This document shows positions 54,277 to 63,675 of a stretch of DNA of 64,000 nt, piece by piece; positions within the stretch are counted from its first letter, which is position 1; the number at the start of each line of letters is the position of its first letter. The notes beneath the pieces are model-generated. The model saw only the letters and a list, made by a program, of their open reading frames with translations. It was not told where the DNA came from and ran no database searches. Origin of the DNA: Massilia polaris (GTDB taxonomy: Bacteria > Pseudomonadota > Gammaproteobacteria > Burkholderiales > Burkholderiaceae_D); contig NZ_JABBGG010000003.1 of assembly GCF_012927275.1 (NCBI RefSeq), positions 62,001 through 126,000 of the forward strand. Reading direction: 5' to 3'. Made by a program: the position numbers and the translations under genes.

Positions 54277-56631
54277 TCAGGGTGCCGGCGCGCGATGTTT
54301 CAGCGCGTGCGCCATTTCCTTTATCAGGGCGGCGGCCCGCTGCTCATCGCGGTCGAATCCCATCGAACCATCGCGCAGGGCCATCGCCAGCTGCTGCATC
54401 GCTTCCGGATGGTCGCGTTCCGCAGCCGCTTCCAGCCACTTGCGCGCCCCGCCCTCGTCCCTCGGCATCCGCTGGCCCGAGTACAACACGTTTGACAAGA
54501 GGAACATCGCAGCCGGATCGCCTGCACGAGCTGAAGCTAGCATCGCCCTGGCGGTATGAGCGCTGTCGCGCCGCGTTCCCATGCCGCTTCGGAGCATTGT
54601 CCCGGCACTGCTCGCGGCACTAGCCCCTCCCTTGGCCAGGTCGACCGCATATAGCGCGAAGCCCTTGCCGAGTCCATCATCGTCGCGCAGCTGCGACACA
54701 TTGTGCAGGCCTGCTTCATGCGCCAGTTCCACCATGCCTGGCGCTGAATGGAAGACGACCGGGCCGGCCGTCCTCACCTTCGTGAACGCCCAGCTGCGGC
54801 CACCACCGTGCGTCGCGCGGCTCAGGTTCTTCGTCTCCTTGATATAGGCAATCAGGACCTCACGGTTATTATCCGGCGACGCGATCACCGTCTTGCTGCC
54901 GTCGAGGCCAGGGAAGCCGCCGCCGCCACTCGCCCGGTAGTTATTGGTCGCGACCAGGAATTCGTCACCAGCGCCAACCGGTTTGCCGCGGTAGCGGAGC
55001 TTGCGGATGCGGTCGCCCGCCGCTTGCGTCACATCGATTTCATAACGCACATCGGCCGAACTCAGGCTGTCGAAGTTATACGACGCGAAAGCCGGATTGA
55101 CCAGCTCCTGCTGCTCGTTGCGGGCAGGGTCGATCCTGTTGAAGCGCCCGGCGGCATGCTCCAGCCACGACTTGAGTTCCAGCCCGTTCACCTTGACCGC
55201 ATACAGCGCGTTCGGATACAGGTACAAGTCAGCCGCGTTGTTCAAGGCAAGGCTGCCCGCTGCGACGTCGGTGAAATCAGTCACGCCGGCGTTACCGCTT
55301 TTGAACGGCGCCGACATCGACAGCACCGGCAGCCTGGCGTACTGCGGCATCGACGCCCTGACGTACTTCGCCACGTAGTCTGCCTGCGCCTGGTTCACAA
55401 CCGCCATCGCGGAGACGTCTCCGACGTCGGCAAAGTAGGTCGACATGCGGAATGCGGTCGTGCCGACAGGCGTCTTCACGTAGCGGATTGTCGCCTCGTG
55501 CTCATGCGCGACCAGTTCAAGCACCGAAGGATCGGCTGCGACGTATGCCTTGTCGGAGCGCTGCGCACTGCGCGCTTCGACAGTGGTTTTGGCTTTATCG
55601 ACCACCCATCGCCTGCCGTCATGCGACAACTGCAGCCCGATAACGCCGAGATGTTTGCCCCACAGGCTGGCCATCACCGTCGGCACCCCGTGCACCAGCC
55701 CCTTCGCCTTGTCGACACCGGGCAGGTTGAACTGCGCGACCTTGCTCTTCGCATTCGGGAACACCTGGTGCGAATGCCCGATCAGCATGGCGTCCACGCC
55801 GGGCACCTGGGCCAGGTAGTAGTTAGCGTTTTCCATCGTCGGCGAGTACGGCGCCGCATCGAGCCCGCCGTGCGAGATCGCGACAATCAGGTCGGCGCCT
55901 TGTGCGCGCATCTCCGGGATGTACTTCTGCGCCGATTCGCGTACGCCCTCGGTATAGACTTTCCCATCGAGCCAGCGCTTGTCCCACGACATAATGGTTG
56001 GAGGCGCAAAGCTGATGATGCCTACCTTGAGCGTCGCCGAAAACGGCCTGCCGCTCGCATCCTGTGCGCTGATCTTCCTCGCGATGATGTGGTACGGCGC
56101 GAACAGCGGCTTGCCTGTCTTCAGGCTGTAGACGTTCGCCAGCACCTGCGGGAACGCTGGCCCGGCGCAGCGCGGTCCGGACTGGTCGACGCCATCGACC
56201 TCGAAGCGCTTGCCGGTCACCTGCGACAGGTGCGCCAGGCCGTAGTTGAATTCGTGATTGCCGATGCCGCCGCCGTCGAACTTCAGGTGGTTCATGGCCT
56301 TGTAGATCGCCAGTACCTGGTCGCACGCGAGCGGCGCAACCAGCGCCTGGTAGTCCGACAACGCGGTGCCCTGGATCGTATCGCCGTTATCGAGCAGCAG
56401 CGTGTTGGCGTACTGTTTGCGCGCTTCGGCGATCAGCGCCGCGGTGCGGTCCAATCCGAGCGATGGATCGGGAGCCAGTTTGTAATAATCGTAACCGACG
56501 ACGTTCGAGTGCAGGTCCGTGGTCTCCAGCAGCGCCACAGTGGCGCGGCTGCCCGCTGGCGTGCCGCCCGGCGCGGTGGCGCACGCAGCCAAAACGGCGG
56601 GAACAAGCAAAGTGCAAATTTGATAACGCAT
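54277..56631 (-). CDS. CpdB-like 2',3'-cyclic-nucleotide phosphodiesterase / 3'-nucleotidase lipoprotein with Sel1-like tail
   Basis: A 784-residue exported enzyme hydrolysing 2',3'-cyclic nucleotides and 3'-nucleotides outside the cytosol. The signal sequence ends in a lipobox (AVLAACA), so it is probably a lipoprotein, unlike periplasmic CpdB. The metallophosphatase domain has LETTDLHSNVVGYDYYKL, LLLDNGDTIQGTAL, GIGNHEFNYGL and IGHSHQVFPN. The 5'-nucleotidase C domain spans about 390-610 (YPNALYAVKVNGLELKSWLE). Residues from about 705 form Sel1-like repeats (EGGARKWLEAAAERDHPEAM), not normal for CpdB. Minus strand, between the RES operon and prfB. Confidence 0.9.
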   Translation of the reverse strand: MRYQICTLLVPAVLAACATAPGGTPAGSRATVALLETTDLHSNVVGYDYYKLAPDPSLGLDRTAALIAEARKQYANTLLLDNGDTIQGTALSDYQALVAPLACDQVLAIYKAMNHLKFDGGGIGNHEFNYGLAHLSQVTGKRFEVDGVDQSGPRCAGPAFPQVLANVYSLKTGKPLFAPYHIIARKISAQDASGRPFSATLKVGIISFAPPTIMSWDKRWLDGKVYTEGVRESAQKYIPEMRAQGADLIVAISHGGLDAAPYSPTMENANYYLAQVPGVDAMLIGHSHQVFPNAKSKVAQFNLPGVDKAKGLVHGVPTVMASLWGKHLGVIGLQLSHDGRRWVVDKAKTTVEARSAQRSDKAYVAADPSVLELVAHEHEATIRYVKTPVGTTAFRMSTYFADVGDVSAMAVVNQAQADYVAKYVRASMPQYARLPVLSMSAPFKSGNAGVTDFTDVAAGSLALNNAADLYLYPNALYAVKVNGLELKSWLEHAAGRFNRIDPARNEQQELVNPAFASYNFDSLSSADVRYEIDVTQAAGDRIRKLRYRGKPVGAGDEFLVATNNYRASGGGGFPGLDGSKTVIASPDNNREVLIAYIKETKNLSRATHGGGRSWAFTKVRTAGPVVFHSAPGMVELAHEAGLHNVSQLRDDDGLGKGFALYAVDLAKGGASAASSAGTMLRSGMGTRRDSAHTARAMLASARAGDPAAMFLLSNVLYSGQRMPRDEGGARKWLEAAAERDHPEAMQQLAMALRDGSMGFDRDEQRAAALIKEMAHALKHRAPAP

Positions 56632-56720
56632 GGGCGGCCCGGGGATAGGTATTGGCAGGATGATACGGGACTGCCGCCGGCATGGGCAAGCGCCCGCGCC
56701 TTGCTGCGCCCGTCATCGGG

Positions 56721-56726
56721 TATAAT
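56721..56726 (+). promoter_or_regulatory. Putative -10 element of prfB
   Basis: Perfect TATAAT 39 bases before the prfB ATG, giving a leader of about 33 nt. The best -35 candidate (TTGCTG at 56701) is only 14 bp away, so the promoter call rests mainly on the -10 box and position. Confidence 0.45.
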
Positions 56727-56765
56727 CTAGGGTTCGATTCAACCAACTATTTAGACCGGAACGCC

Positions 56766-57870
56766 ATGGAAGCCGAACGCATCAACGCCCTCTCCGCCCT
56801 GCTGAACGATCTCACCGATCGTGAAGCCGAACTTCGGAGGTATCTTTGACTTCGATAAAAAGTCAGAGAAGCTCGAACAAGTAAACGAAGAACTCGAAGA
56901 TCCGACCGTCTGGAACGATCCAAAACGCGCGCAGGATCTCGGCAAGGAGAAGAAGGCGCTGGAGGCGATCGTCGATACGTTGACCTCCGCCAAGGCCAAC
57001 CTGGGCGATGCGAACGACCTGTTCGCGATGGCGCGTGAAGAAGGCGACGATGACACGCTCGAAGCGATCATCGGCGACGCCGACGAAATCCGCAAGGTCA
57101 TCGAATCGATGGAGTTCCGCCGGATGTTCAACAATCCGATGGACCCGAACAACTGCTTCATCGACATCCAGGCCGGCGCGGGCGGTACCGAAGCGCAGGA
57201 CTGGGCGTCCATGCTGCTGCGCCAGTACCTGCGCTACTGCGAACGCAAGGGCTTCAAGGTCGAGATCATGGAGCAGTCCGACGGCGAAGTCGCGGGCATC
57301 AAGACCGCCACGCTGAAGGTCGAGGGCGACTACGCCTATGGCCACCTGCGCACTGAAACCGGCGTTCACCGCCTGGTGCGCAAGTCGCCGTTCGACTCGG
57401 CCAACGGCCGCCATACCTCGTTCACCAGCCTGTTCGTCTACCCGGAAGTCGACGATTCGATCGAGATCGACGTCAATCCGGCCGATATCCGCATCGACAC
57501 CTACCGCGCGTCCGGCGCGGGCGGACAGCACATCAACAAGACCGACTCCGCGGTCCGCATGACGCACATGCCGTCCGGGATCGTCGTGCAGTGCCAGAAC
57601 GACCGAAGCCAGCACCGCAACCGCGCCGAAGCGATGGACATGCTGAAGGCGAAGCTGTACGAGATGGAACTGCGCAAGCGCATGAGCGAACAGCAGAAGC
57701 TGGAAGACTCCAAGACCGACGTCGGCTGGGGCCACCAGATCCGTTCGTACGTGCTGGACCAGTCGCGCATCAAGGATTTGCGCACCAACTTCGAGACCGG
57801 TAACACCAAGGGCGTGCTGGACGGCGACCTGGACGACTTCATCTCCGCGTCCCTGAAGCAGGGCGTATGA
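56766..57870 (+). CDS. prfB: Peptide chain release factor 2, with programmed +1 frameshift
   Basis: RF2 recognises UGA and UAA. The gene is read as 56766-56846 then 56848-57870. After 27 codons the frame meets CTT TGA C (TGA at 56847-56849) preceded by the internal Shine-Dalgarno-like CGGAGG, the classic autoregulatory site: when RF2 is low the ribosome slips +1 and completes a 367-residue protein (Escherichia coli 365). The catalytic GGQ is in [18 protein letters not shown] and the codon-recognition region has the SPF tripeptide in [17 protein letters not shown] phosphatase gene overlaps the stop. Confidence 0.97.
56835..56850 (+). promoter_or_regulatory. RF2 programmed frameshift site
   Basis: CGGAGGTATCTTTGAC: Shine-Dalgarno-like CGGAGG, 3-base spacer TAT, slippery CTT, stop TGA and the unfavourable following C. 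This matches the well-known bacterial prfB element (Escherichia coli AGGGGGTATCTTTGAC). Confidence 0.97.
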
Positions 57871-58538
57871 CGATGTCCGATACCAGGCGTGCATTCGTCT
57901 TCGACATGGACGGTACGATCGTCGACAACATGTCCTTCCATACCGATTCGTGGATCACGTTCTTCAAGCGTCGCGGCAAGGACATCGATGCGGACGAATT
58001 TTTCCGTACCACCGCGGGACGCCAGGGCAAGGAGATCATCCGCGCCCACATGGGCGAGCACCTGCCCGACCATGAAGTGCTGGAGCTGAACGCCGAGAAG
58101 GAATCGGTCTACCGCGAACTGTACGAACCGCACCGCAAGACCGTCACCGGTTTCGACGACCTGGTCGAACAGGCCAAGCTGCGCGGCGTCGGGCTGGCCG
58201 TCGCCACCGCTGCGCCGAACGCGAACATCGAGTTCACCCTCGATGGCCTCGACCTGCGCCGCCACTTCGACACCGTCGTCGGCGCTGCCGATGTCGCGCG
58301 CGGCAAGCCGCATCCGGACGTGTTCCTGCTGGCCGCTGAACGCTGCGGCGTGAAGCCGGAAAACTGCATCGTTTTCGAAGATGCGCCGCTCGGCGTGGAA
58401 GCGGCCCGCCGCGCAGGCATGCGCTGCGTCGTGCTGACGACCACCCTGCCAGCAGAAGCCTTCGCCGAATTCGACAACGTGATCCACATTGCCAGCGACT
58501 TTTCCGAGCTGACGATCGACGAGCTGTTCCCCGCATAA
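57867..58538 (+). CDS. HAD-superfamily phosphatase (beta-phosphoglucomutase-like)
   Basis: A 223-residue HAD hydrolase, subfamily IA. Motif [15 protein letters not shown] has both catalytic Asp residues, motif II is VATAAPN, motif III the Lys in [15 protein letters not shown] and motif [19 protein letters not shown] cap domain lies at about 20-90. It is a small-metabolite phosphatase or mutase. The ATG overlaps the prfB stop by 4 bases, so its synthesis is coupled to RF2; the alternative MSD start is 2 codons later. lysS follows after 25 bases. Confidence 0.9.
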   Translation: MTMSDTRRAFVFDMDGTIVDNMSFHTDSWITFFKRRGKDIDADEFFRTTAGRQGKEIIRAHMGEHLPDHEVLELNAEKESVYRELYEPHRKTVTGFDDLVEQAKLRGVGLAVATAAPNANIEFTLDGLDLRRHFDTVVGAADVARGKPHPDVFLLAAERCGVKPENCIVFEDAPLGVEAARRAGMRCVVLTTTLPAEAFAEFDNVIHIASDFSELTIDELFPA

Positions 58539-58563
58539 TCAATCAAAACTAGCGATACTTATC

Positions 58564-60096
58564 ATGACTACGGATATCCAAGAACAAGCCGCAGCACCGG
58601 CGGACGACAACAAGATCATCGCCGAGCGCCGCGTCAAGCTGGCAGCCCTGCGCGAAAAAGGCGTGGCCTTCCCGAACGATTTCCGTCCACAGCACAAGGC
58701 GGCCGGCCTGCACGAGCAGTACGGCGCCAAATCGCGCGAAGAACTCGAAGCCGAAGCGATTCCGGTCGTGCTGGCTGGCCGCATGATGCTCAAGCGCGAA
58801 GCCGGCAAGAAGGCCGCCTTCGCCACGCTGCAGGATTCGTCCGGCGTGCGTGCCGATGGCCGCATCCAGATCTACGCCACCCTCGACCTCACCGGCGAAG
58901 CCGCGATGGAAGCGCTGCACCACTACGACCTGGGCGATATCCTGGGCGTGGAAGGCACGCTGTTCAAGACCAAGACCGACGAACTGACGATCAAGGTCAC
59001 CAGCCTGCGCCTGCTCACCAAGTCGCTGCGCCCGCTGCCGGACAAGTTCCACGGCCTGGCCGACCAGGAGACCAAGTACCGCCAGCGTTACGTCGACCTG
59101 ATCATGAGCGAAGAGACGCGCCGCACCTTCAAGGCGCGTACCGCCGCGATGTCGTCGATCCGCCGCTTCATGGAAAAGCACGAGTTCATGGAAGTCGAGA
59201 CGCCGATGCTGCACACCATTCCTGGTGGCGCCGCCGCGAAGCCGTTCATCACCCACCACAACGCGCTCGACATGGAGATGTTCCTGCGTATCGCGCCGGA
59301 GCTGTACCTGAAGCGCCTGGTGGTTGGCGGTTTCGACCGCGTATTCGAAGTGAACCGCAACTTCCGCAATGAAGGCGTCTCGCCGCGCCACAATCCGGAA
59401 TTCACGATGATGGAGTTCTATGCGGCCTACGTCGATTACCAGTGGCTGATGGACTTCACCGAAGCCGTCATCCGCCAGGCTGCGATCGATGCGCACGGCA
59501 CCGCGATGCTGACCTACGGCGGCCGTGAGCTGGACCTGTCGAAGCCGTTCAACCGCCTGACCATCGTCGGCGCGATCAACAAGTTCGCTCCGCACTACAG
59601 CAGCGAGCAGCTGAACGACTCGGCATTCATCCGCACCGAACTGAAAAAGTTCGGCGTGAATCCGATGGCGGGCTGGGGCCTGGGCGCGTTGCAACTGGCG
59701 CTGTTCGAAGAGACGGCCGAATCGCAGCTCTGGGAACCGACCTACATCATCGACTACCCGGTTGAAGTATCGCCGCTGGCACGTGCGTCCGACACGCGCG
59801 AAGGCATCACCGAGCGCTTCGAGCTGTTCATCGTCGGCCGCGAAATCGCCAACGGCTTCTCGGAGCTGAACGACGCCGAAGACCAGGCAGCGCGCTTCCA
59901 CGCACAGGTGGCGGCGAAGGACGCTGGCGACGAAGAAGCGATGTTCTATGACGCGGACTACATCCGCGCGCTGGAATACGGCATGCCGCCAGCTGGCGGC
60001 TGCGGCATCGGCATCGACCGCCTGATGATGCTGATTACGGACTCGCCAAACATCCGCGACGTGATCCTCTTCCCGCACCTGCGCCGCGAAGACTGA
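58564..60096 (+). CDS. lysS: Lysyl-tRNA synthetase, class II
   Basis: A 510-residue enzyme charging tRNA-Lys. The N-terminal OB anticodon-binding domain contains [20 protein letters not shown]; class II motif 1 is around [20 protein letters not shown], motif 2 [20 protein letters not shown] and motif 3 [16 protein letters not shown]. Length is as expected. It follows prfB as in many proteobacteria, with the HAD gene between them. A strong terminator ends the transcript. Confidence 0.97.
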   Translation: MTTDIQEQAAAPADDNKIIAERRVKLAALREKGVAFPNDFRPQHKAAGLHEQYGAKSREELEAEAIPVVLAGRMMLKREAGKKAAFATLQDSSGVRADGRIQIYATLDLTGEAAMEALHHYDLGDILGVEGTLFKTKTDELTIKVTSLRLLTKSLRPLPDKFHGLADQETKYRQRYVDLIMSEETRRTFKARTAAMSSIRRFMEKHEFMEVETPMLHTIPGGAAAKPFITHHNALDMEMFLRIAPELYLKRLVVGGFDRVFEVNRNFRNEGVSPRHNPEFTMMEFYAAYVDYQWLMDFTEAVIRQAAIDAHGTAMLTYGGRELDLSKPFNRLTIVGAINKFAPHYSSEQLNDSAFIRTELKKFGVNPMAGWGLGALQLALFEETAESQLWEPTYIIDYPVEVSPLARASDTREGITERFELFIVGREIANGFSELNDAEDQAARFHAQVAAKDAGDEEAMFYDADYIRALEYGMPPAGGCGIGIDRLMMLITDSPNIRDVILFPHLRRED

Positions 60097-60104
60097 TCAG
60101 AATG

Positions 60105-60137
60105 AAATTGGGGCCCTTTCGGGGCCCCAATTTTTTT
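60105..60137 (+). terminator. Terminator of the prfB-HAD-lysS transcript
   Basis: A 12-bp stem AAATTGGGGCCC / GGGCCCCAATTT with a short TTTCG loop, followed by TTTTTTT, starting 8 bases after the lysS stop. Confidence 0.92.
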
Positions 60138-60149
60138 GTCTGACGTCGT

Positions 60150-60404
60150 TTAGTTGACGTTCTTCGCTATGAAGAATACGACTGTGACAAGAAAAGTGCC
60201 GAATCCATACATTTTCCACGTTAGCGTGTTGATCGTCTTCTGGAACTCTTCTCGCGGAACGTAATTGGAACGAATAACAGCGAGATCAAGCTTCACGGCG
60301 TCGACATCTTCTTTGGTCGCGTAGTTTGAGCGCACGACTGCAAGGTCGATTCTCATCGACGCCATGCCTGCTTCTAAGGAAGTGATACGATCATCAAGGC
60401 TCAT
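60150..60404 (-). CDS. Small coiled-coil tail-anchored membrane protein with internal repeat
   Basis: An 84-residue protein with an N-terminal coiled coil and one C-terminal membrane helix (MYGFGTFLVTVVFFIAK). Two 21-residue units repeat: one begins IDLAVVRSNYATKEDV, the next LDLAVIRSNYVPREEF. The layout resembles DUF1640-like or phage-borne coiled-coil/TM proteins, but no family is certain. It stands alone between lysS and ppnN and uses more AT-rich codons than its neighbours. Confidence 0.65.
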   Translation of the reverse strand: MSLDDRITSLEAGMASMRIDLAVVRSNYATKEDVDAVKLDLAVIRSNYVPREEFQKTINTLTWKMYGFGTFLVTVVFFIAKNVN

Positions 60405-60482
60405 ACGACGATCATTGTCGTATCGCCGGCAACTGTCAAGCGGCGCACACTAACCACCTGTGCGCCGGATGACCAGCCTCAA

Positions 60483-61853
60483 CTATTGAACAATCCGATA
60501 GCAAGGAACATAAGCCTTGCCCGGCAATTTCATCCGGCTCTGCTCGACGAACGACGTCAGCAGCGCATCCATCGGACCCATGATTGCCGGGTCGCCGTGG
60601 ATTTCAAAGTGCCCGAACTTTTCAATTGCACGGATACCCTCGTCCTTGACGTTACCGGCCACCACACCTGAAAACGCGCGCCGCAGATTTGCCGCGAGCT
60701 GGTGCTTTTCCTGGTTTTTATGCAGGCTCAGGTTGCGCATGTTTTCATGCGTCGGCCTGAACGGACGCTGGAATTCCGGATCGATGCGCAGCAGCCAGTT
60801 GAAGTAATAGGCATCGCTGCGCGATTTGCGGTATTCGCGCACTTCCTTGATCCCGGTCTGCATCTCGCGCGCGACCATTTCCGGATCGTCGACGATGATC
60901 TTGTAGCGCTTCTGCGCCTCTTCGCCAAGCGTCTGCCCGATGAAATCGTCAATCTGGGCGAAGTACTCGCGCGAGGTTTCCGGCCCGGTGAAAATAAGCG
61001 GGAACGGCATGTCGGCGTTATCCGGATGGAGCAAGATACCGAGGACATACAGGATTTCCTCGGCAGTACCCGCGCCGCCCGGGAACACGATAATCCCATG
61101 GCCGGTACGGACAAACGCTTCAAGGCGCTTTTCGATATCCGGCATGATGACCAGGTCATTGACGATCGGGTTTGGCGATTCGGCCGCGATAATGCCCGGC
61201 TCGGAAATGCCCAGATAGCGGCCAGTGCTGCGGCGCTGCTTCGCATGGCCGATGGTGGCGCCCTTCATCGGGCCTTTCATCGCGCCGGGACCGCAGCCGG
61301 TGCAGATATCGAGATCGCGCAGGCCAAGCTGGTAGCCGACCTCTTTCGAGTAGTTGTATTCGACCCGGTTGATCGAGTGGCCGCCCCAGCACACCACCAG
61401 GTTCGGATTGCGCTGCGGCTGCAGCACATTCGCATTACGCATGATGTGGAATACCGCATCGGTAATGCCTTCGGTGCGGGTTAGGTCGAAATTCGGGTTA
61501 TCGGTAATCTCGCTGCTGGTAAAAATAATATCGCGCAGTACCGCGAACAGGTGCTCGTGGATCCCTTTGATCATTTTTCCATCGACGAAAGCGATGGCCG
61601 GGGCTCCCTTGATTTCGAGCTTGATGCCGCGCTCGCGCTGCACGATGCTGATGTCGAAAGATTTATAACGCTCCAGCAGTTCCTTGCCATCGTCAATCGA
61701 GCTGCCGCAATTGAGTACCGCCAGCGCGCAATTACGGAACACCTGGTAAAGGCCGCCCTGGCTGGTGTCGAGAAGCTTGACGACTTCGGACTTCGACAGC
61801 ACTTCAAGCCGGCCTTCCGGCGAAATGAGGGTATCGACAACGTCGTGCTCCAT
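60483..61853 (-). CDS. ppnN: Nucleotide 5'-monophosphate nucleosidase PpnN (LOG family)
   Basis: A 456-residue enzyme splitting purine and pyrimidine nucleoside monophosphates into base and ribose 5-phosphate; in Escherichia coli it is controlled by (p)ppGpp. The LOG-family motifs CTGCGPGAMKGPMKGATIG and VFPGGAGTAEEILYVLG (the PGGxGTxxE signature) are intact, with flanking N-terminal DUF4478 and C-terminal DUF3412 regions. Length equals the Escherichia coli form (454). I use the ATG at 61853 with AAGGAA upstream, not the longer frame to 61982. Confidence 0.94.
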   Translation of the reverse strand: MEHDVVDTLISPEGRLEVLSKSEVVKLLDTSQGGLYQVFRNCALAVLNCGSSIDDGKELLERYKSFDISIVQRERGIKLEIKGAPAIAFVDGKMIKGIHEHLFAVLRDIIFTSSEITDNPNFDLTRTEGITDAVFHIMRNANVLQPQRNPNLVVCWGGHSINRVEYNYSKEVGYQLGLRDLDICTGCGPGAMKGPMKGATIGHAKQRRSTGRYLGISEPGIIAAESPNPIVNDLVIMPDIEKRLEAFVRTGHGIIVFPGGAGTAEEILYVLGILLHPDNADMPFPLIFTGPETSREYFAQIDDFIGQTLGEEAQKRYKIIVDDPEMVAREMQTGIKEVREYRKSRSDAYYFNWLLRIDPEFQRPFRPTHENMRNLSLHKNQEKHQLAANLRRAFSGVVAGNVKDEGIRAIEKFGHFEIHGDPAIMGPMDALLTSFVEQSRMKLPGKAYVPCYRIVQ

Positions 61854-62108
61854 AGTACAGATTCCTTTTTCAATATCTGTGAAACGATCAATGCCTGCAC
61901 TGCCAATATACGACAACTGGCGCGAATAGGGGCGTGGCTTTCGCAAGCCGTGTGGCGGGTAAGTACACGCCGGATACCGCATCTGGCAAAAATTCGCAGA
62001 ATGTGACGGATTTACATTAAAATGCAGCCCAGTTGGAATTTTCCGTCCTAAACGACGCAGCTTTCCACCGATGATCGTATCAACCTAAACCAGTCAGGAG
62101 ACCCCCGC

Positions 62109-63626
62109 ATGAGCGGAGCCGCTACCACACCAAATCAGGAAGTCGTTATTCCCGAGTTCAAGCAGATGATGGGACACCCAGGTCCGCTTTGGATGTTATT
62201 CATGACCGAATTCTGGGAGCGTTTCGCTTTCTACGGCATCCGTTGGGCGCTTGTGCTTTATATCGTCGCCCAGTTCCATGAAGGCGCAGGCACCGGCCAG
62301 GCCGCCGCCAACCTGACCTATGGTTCCTACCTTGCACTGGTTTATGCCGGCGCGGTATTCGGCGGCTATGTCGCCGACCGCGTCATCGGTTACCAGCGTT
62401 CGATCCTGATCGGCGCGCTGTTCATGGCGGCCGGCCTGTTCGCCATTACCATCCCCGACCCGAAGATCTTCAACCTGGGCCTGGCCACCATCATCGTCGG
62501 TAACGGCATGTTCAAACCGAACATCTCGACCATGGTCGGCAAGCTGTACGCGCTGAACGACACCCGTCGCGATTCCGGCTTCACCATCTTCTACATGGGT
62601 ATCAATGCCGGCGCGTTCGTCGCACCGATCCTGACCCAGGTCCTGGCACAGAAGATCTTCGGCACCGACGGCACCCCAGCATACAAGGTCGTGTTCTTCG
62701 CGTCCGGCATCGGCATGCTGATCAGCCTCGTATGGTTCTACATCGGCCGCGCTTCGCTCAAGGGCATCGGCGCACCGGATGAAAGCGGCCAAAGCCGCAC
62801 CCGCGCAATCATGGTCGCCGTTGGCGCACTGTTCGTCATCCCGCTGGTGTACTTCCTGCTCGCACTGGGCGCAGCCACGCTGCAGATCATCCTGAGCATC
62901 ATGTTCGTCATCCTGGCGATCATGCTGATGATCGAAGGTATCCGCGAAGGCAAGATCGCGCGCGACAAGACCATCGCGATGATGATCATCTTTGCGTTCA
63001 ACATCCTGTTCTGGATGTTCTTCGAACAGGCGGGCAGCTCGTTCACCTTCCTGGCCGAGAACATCGTCGACCGTGTCGGCGCCCTTGGCATGGATGTCTT
63101 CCCGACCGCCTGGTTCCAGAGCGTGAACTCGGTCGCCATCATCGTCTGCGCACCGCTGATCGCATGGGTGTGGGTCGCCATGGGCCGCAAGAACGTCAAC
63201 CCGTCGATCCCGCGCAAATTCGGCCTGGGCATCCTGTTCAACGGCCTGGCTTTCGGCCTGCTGATGTATGCGCTGTCGTTCCTGGTTGATCCAACCTACG
63301 GCAAGATCCCGTTCTGGACCCTGTTCGCGGTCTACTGGATCCAGTCGATCGGTGAGCTGTGCCTGTCGCCTATCGGCCTGTCGATGGTCACCAAGCTGGC
63401 GCCAACGCGCCTGGTTGGCCTGGGCATGGGCGGCTGGTTCCTGTCGACCGGTATCGGCAACAACCTGTCGGGCATCTTCGCGAGCCACGTCAGCGGCGAG
63501 TCCGGCATGTCGGTCGCATCGGCGCTGTCGGGCTACACCTTCGGGTTCTGGTCGCTGATGGCCGGCGGCTTGATCCTGTTCCTGCTCGCACCGCAGATCC
63601 AGAAGCTGATGCACGGCGTGAAGTAA
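62109..63626 (+). CDS. POT/PTR-family proton-dependent oligopeptide transporter
   Basis: A 505-residue MFS permease with about 14 helices, importing di- and tripeptides with protons. The signature EFWERFAFYGIRWALVLYI in helix 1 includes the ExxER-type motif; FGGYVADRVIGYQRSILIGA and GNGMFKPNISTMVGKLY are PTR signatures; IQSIGELCLSPIGLSMVTKL lies in the late helices. CAGGAGA precedes the ATG. Divergent from ppnN across 255 bases with no recognised operator. Which of DtpA-D it resembles cannot be said. Confidence 0.94.
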   Translation: MSGAATTPNQEVVIPEFKQMMGHPGPLWMLFMTEFWERFAFYGIRWALVLYIVAQFHEGAGTGQAAANLTYGSYLALVYAGAVFGGYVADRVIGYQRSILIGALFMAAGLFAITIPDPKIFNLGLATIIVGNGMFKPNISTMVGKLYALNDTRRDSGFTIFYMGINAGAFVAPILTQVLAQKIFGTDGTPAYKVVFFASGIGMLISLVWFYIGRASLKGIGAPDESGQSRTRAIMVAVGALFVIPLVYFLLALGAATLQIILSIMFVILAIMLMIEGIREGKIARDKTIAMMIIFAFNILFWMFFEQAGSSFTFLAENIVDRVGALGMDVFPTAWFQSVNSVAIIVCAPLIAWVWVAMGRKNVNPSIPRKFGLGILFNGLAFGLLMYALSFLVDPTYGKIPFWTLFAVYWIQSIGELCLSPIGLSMVTKLAPTRLVGLGMGGWFLSTGIGNNLSGIFASHVSGESGMSVASALSGYTFGFWSLMAGGLILFLLAPQIQKLMHGVK

Positions 63627-63643
63627 TACATCGCCTGCATCGT

Positions 63644-63675
63644 AAAAATGGCGGCCTTCGGGCCGCCATTTTTTT
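63644..63675. terminator. Bidirectional terminator after the peptide transporter
   Basis: Stem AAAAATGGCGGCC (63644-63656) with GGCCGCCATTTTT (63661-63673) around a TTCG tetraloop; T-run on plus and A-run mirrored for the minus strand. The plus T-run overlaps the TAA of the convergent LysR gene. Confidence 0.9.
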
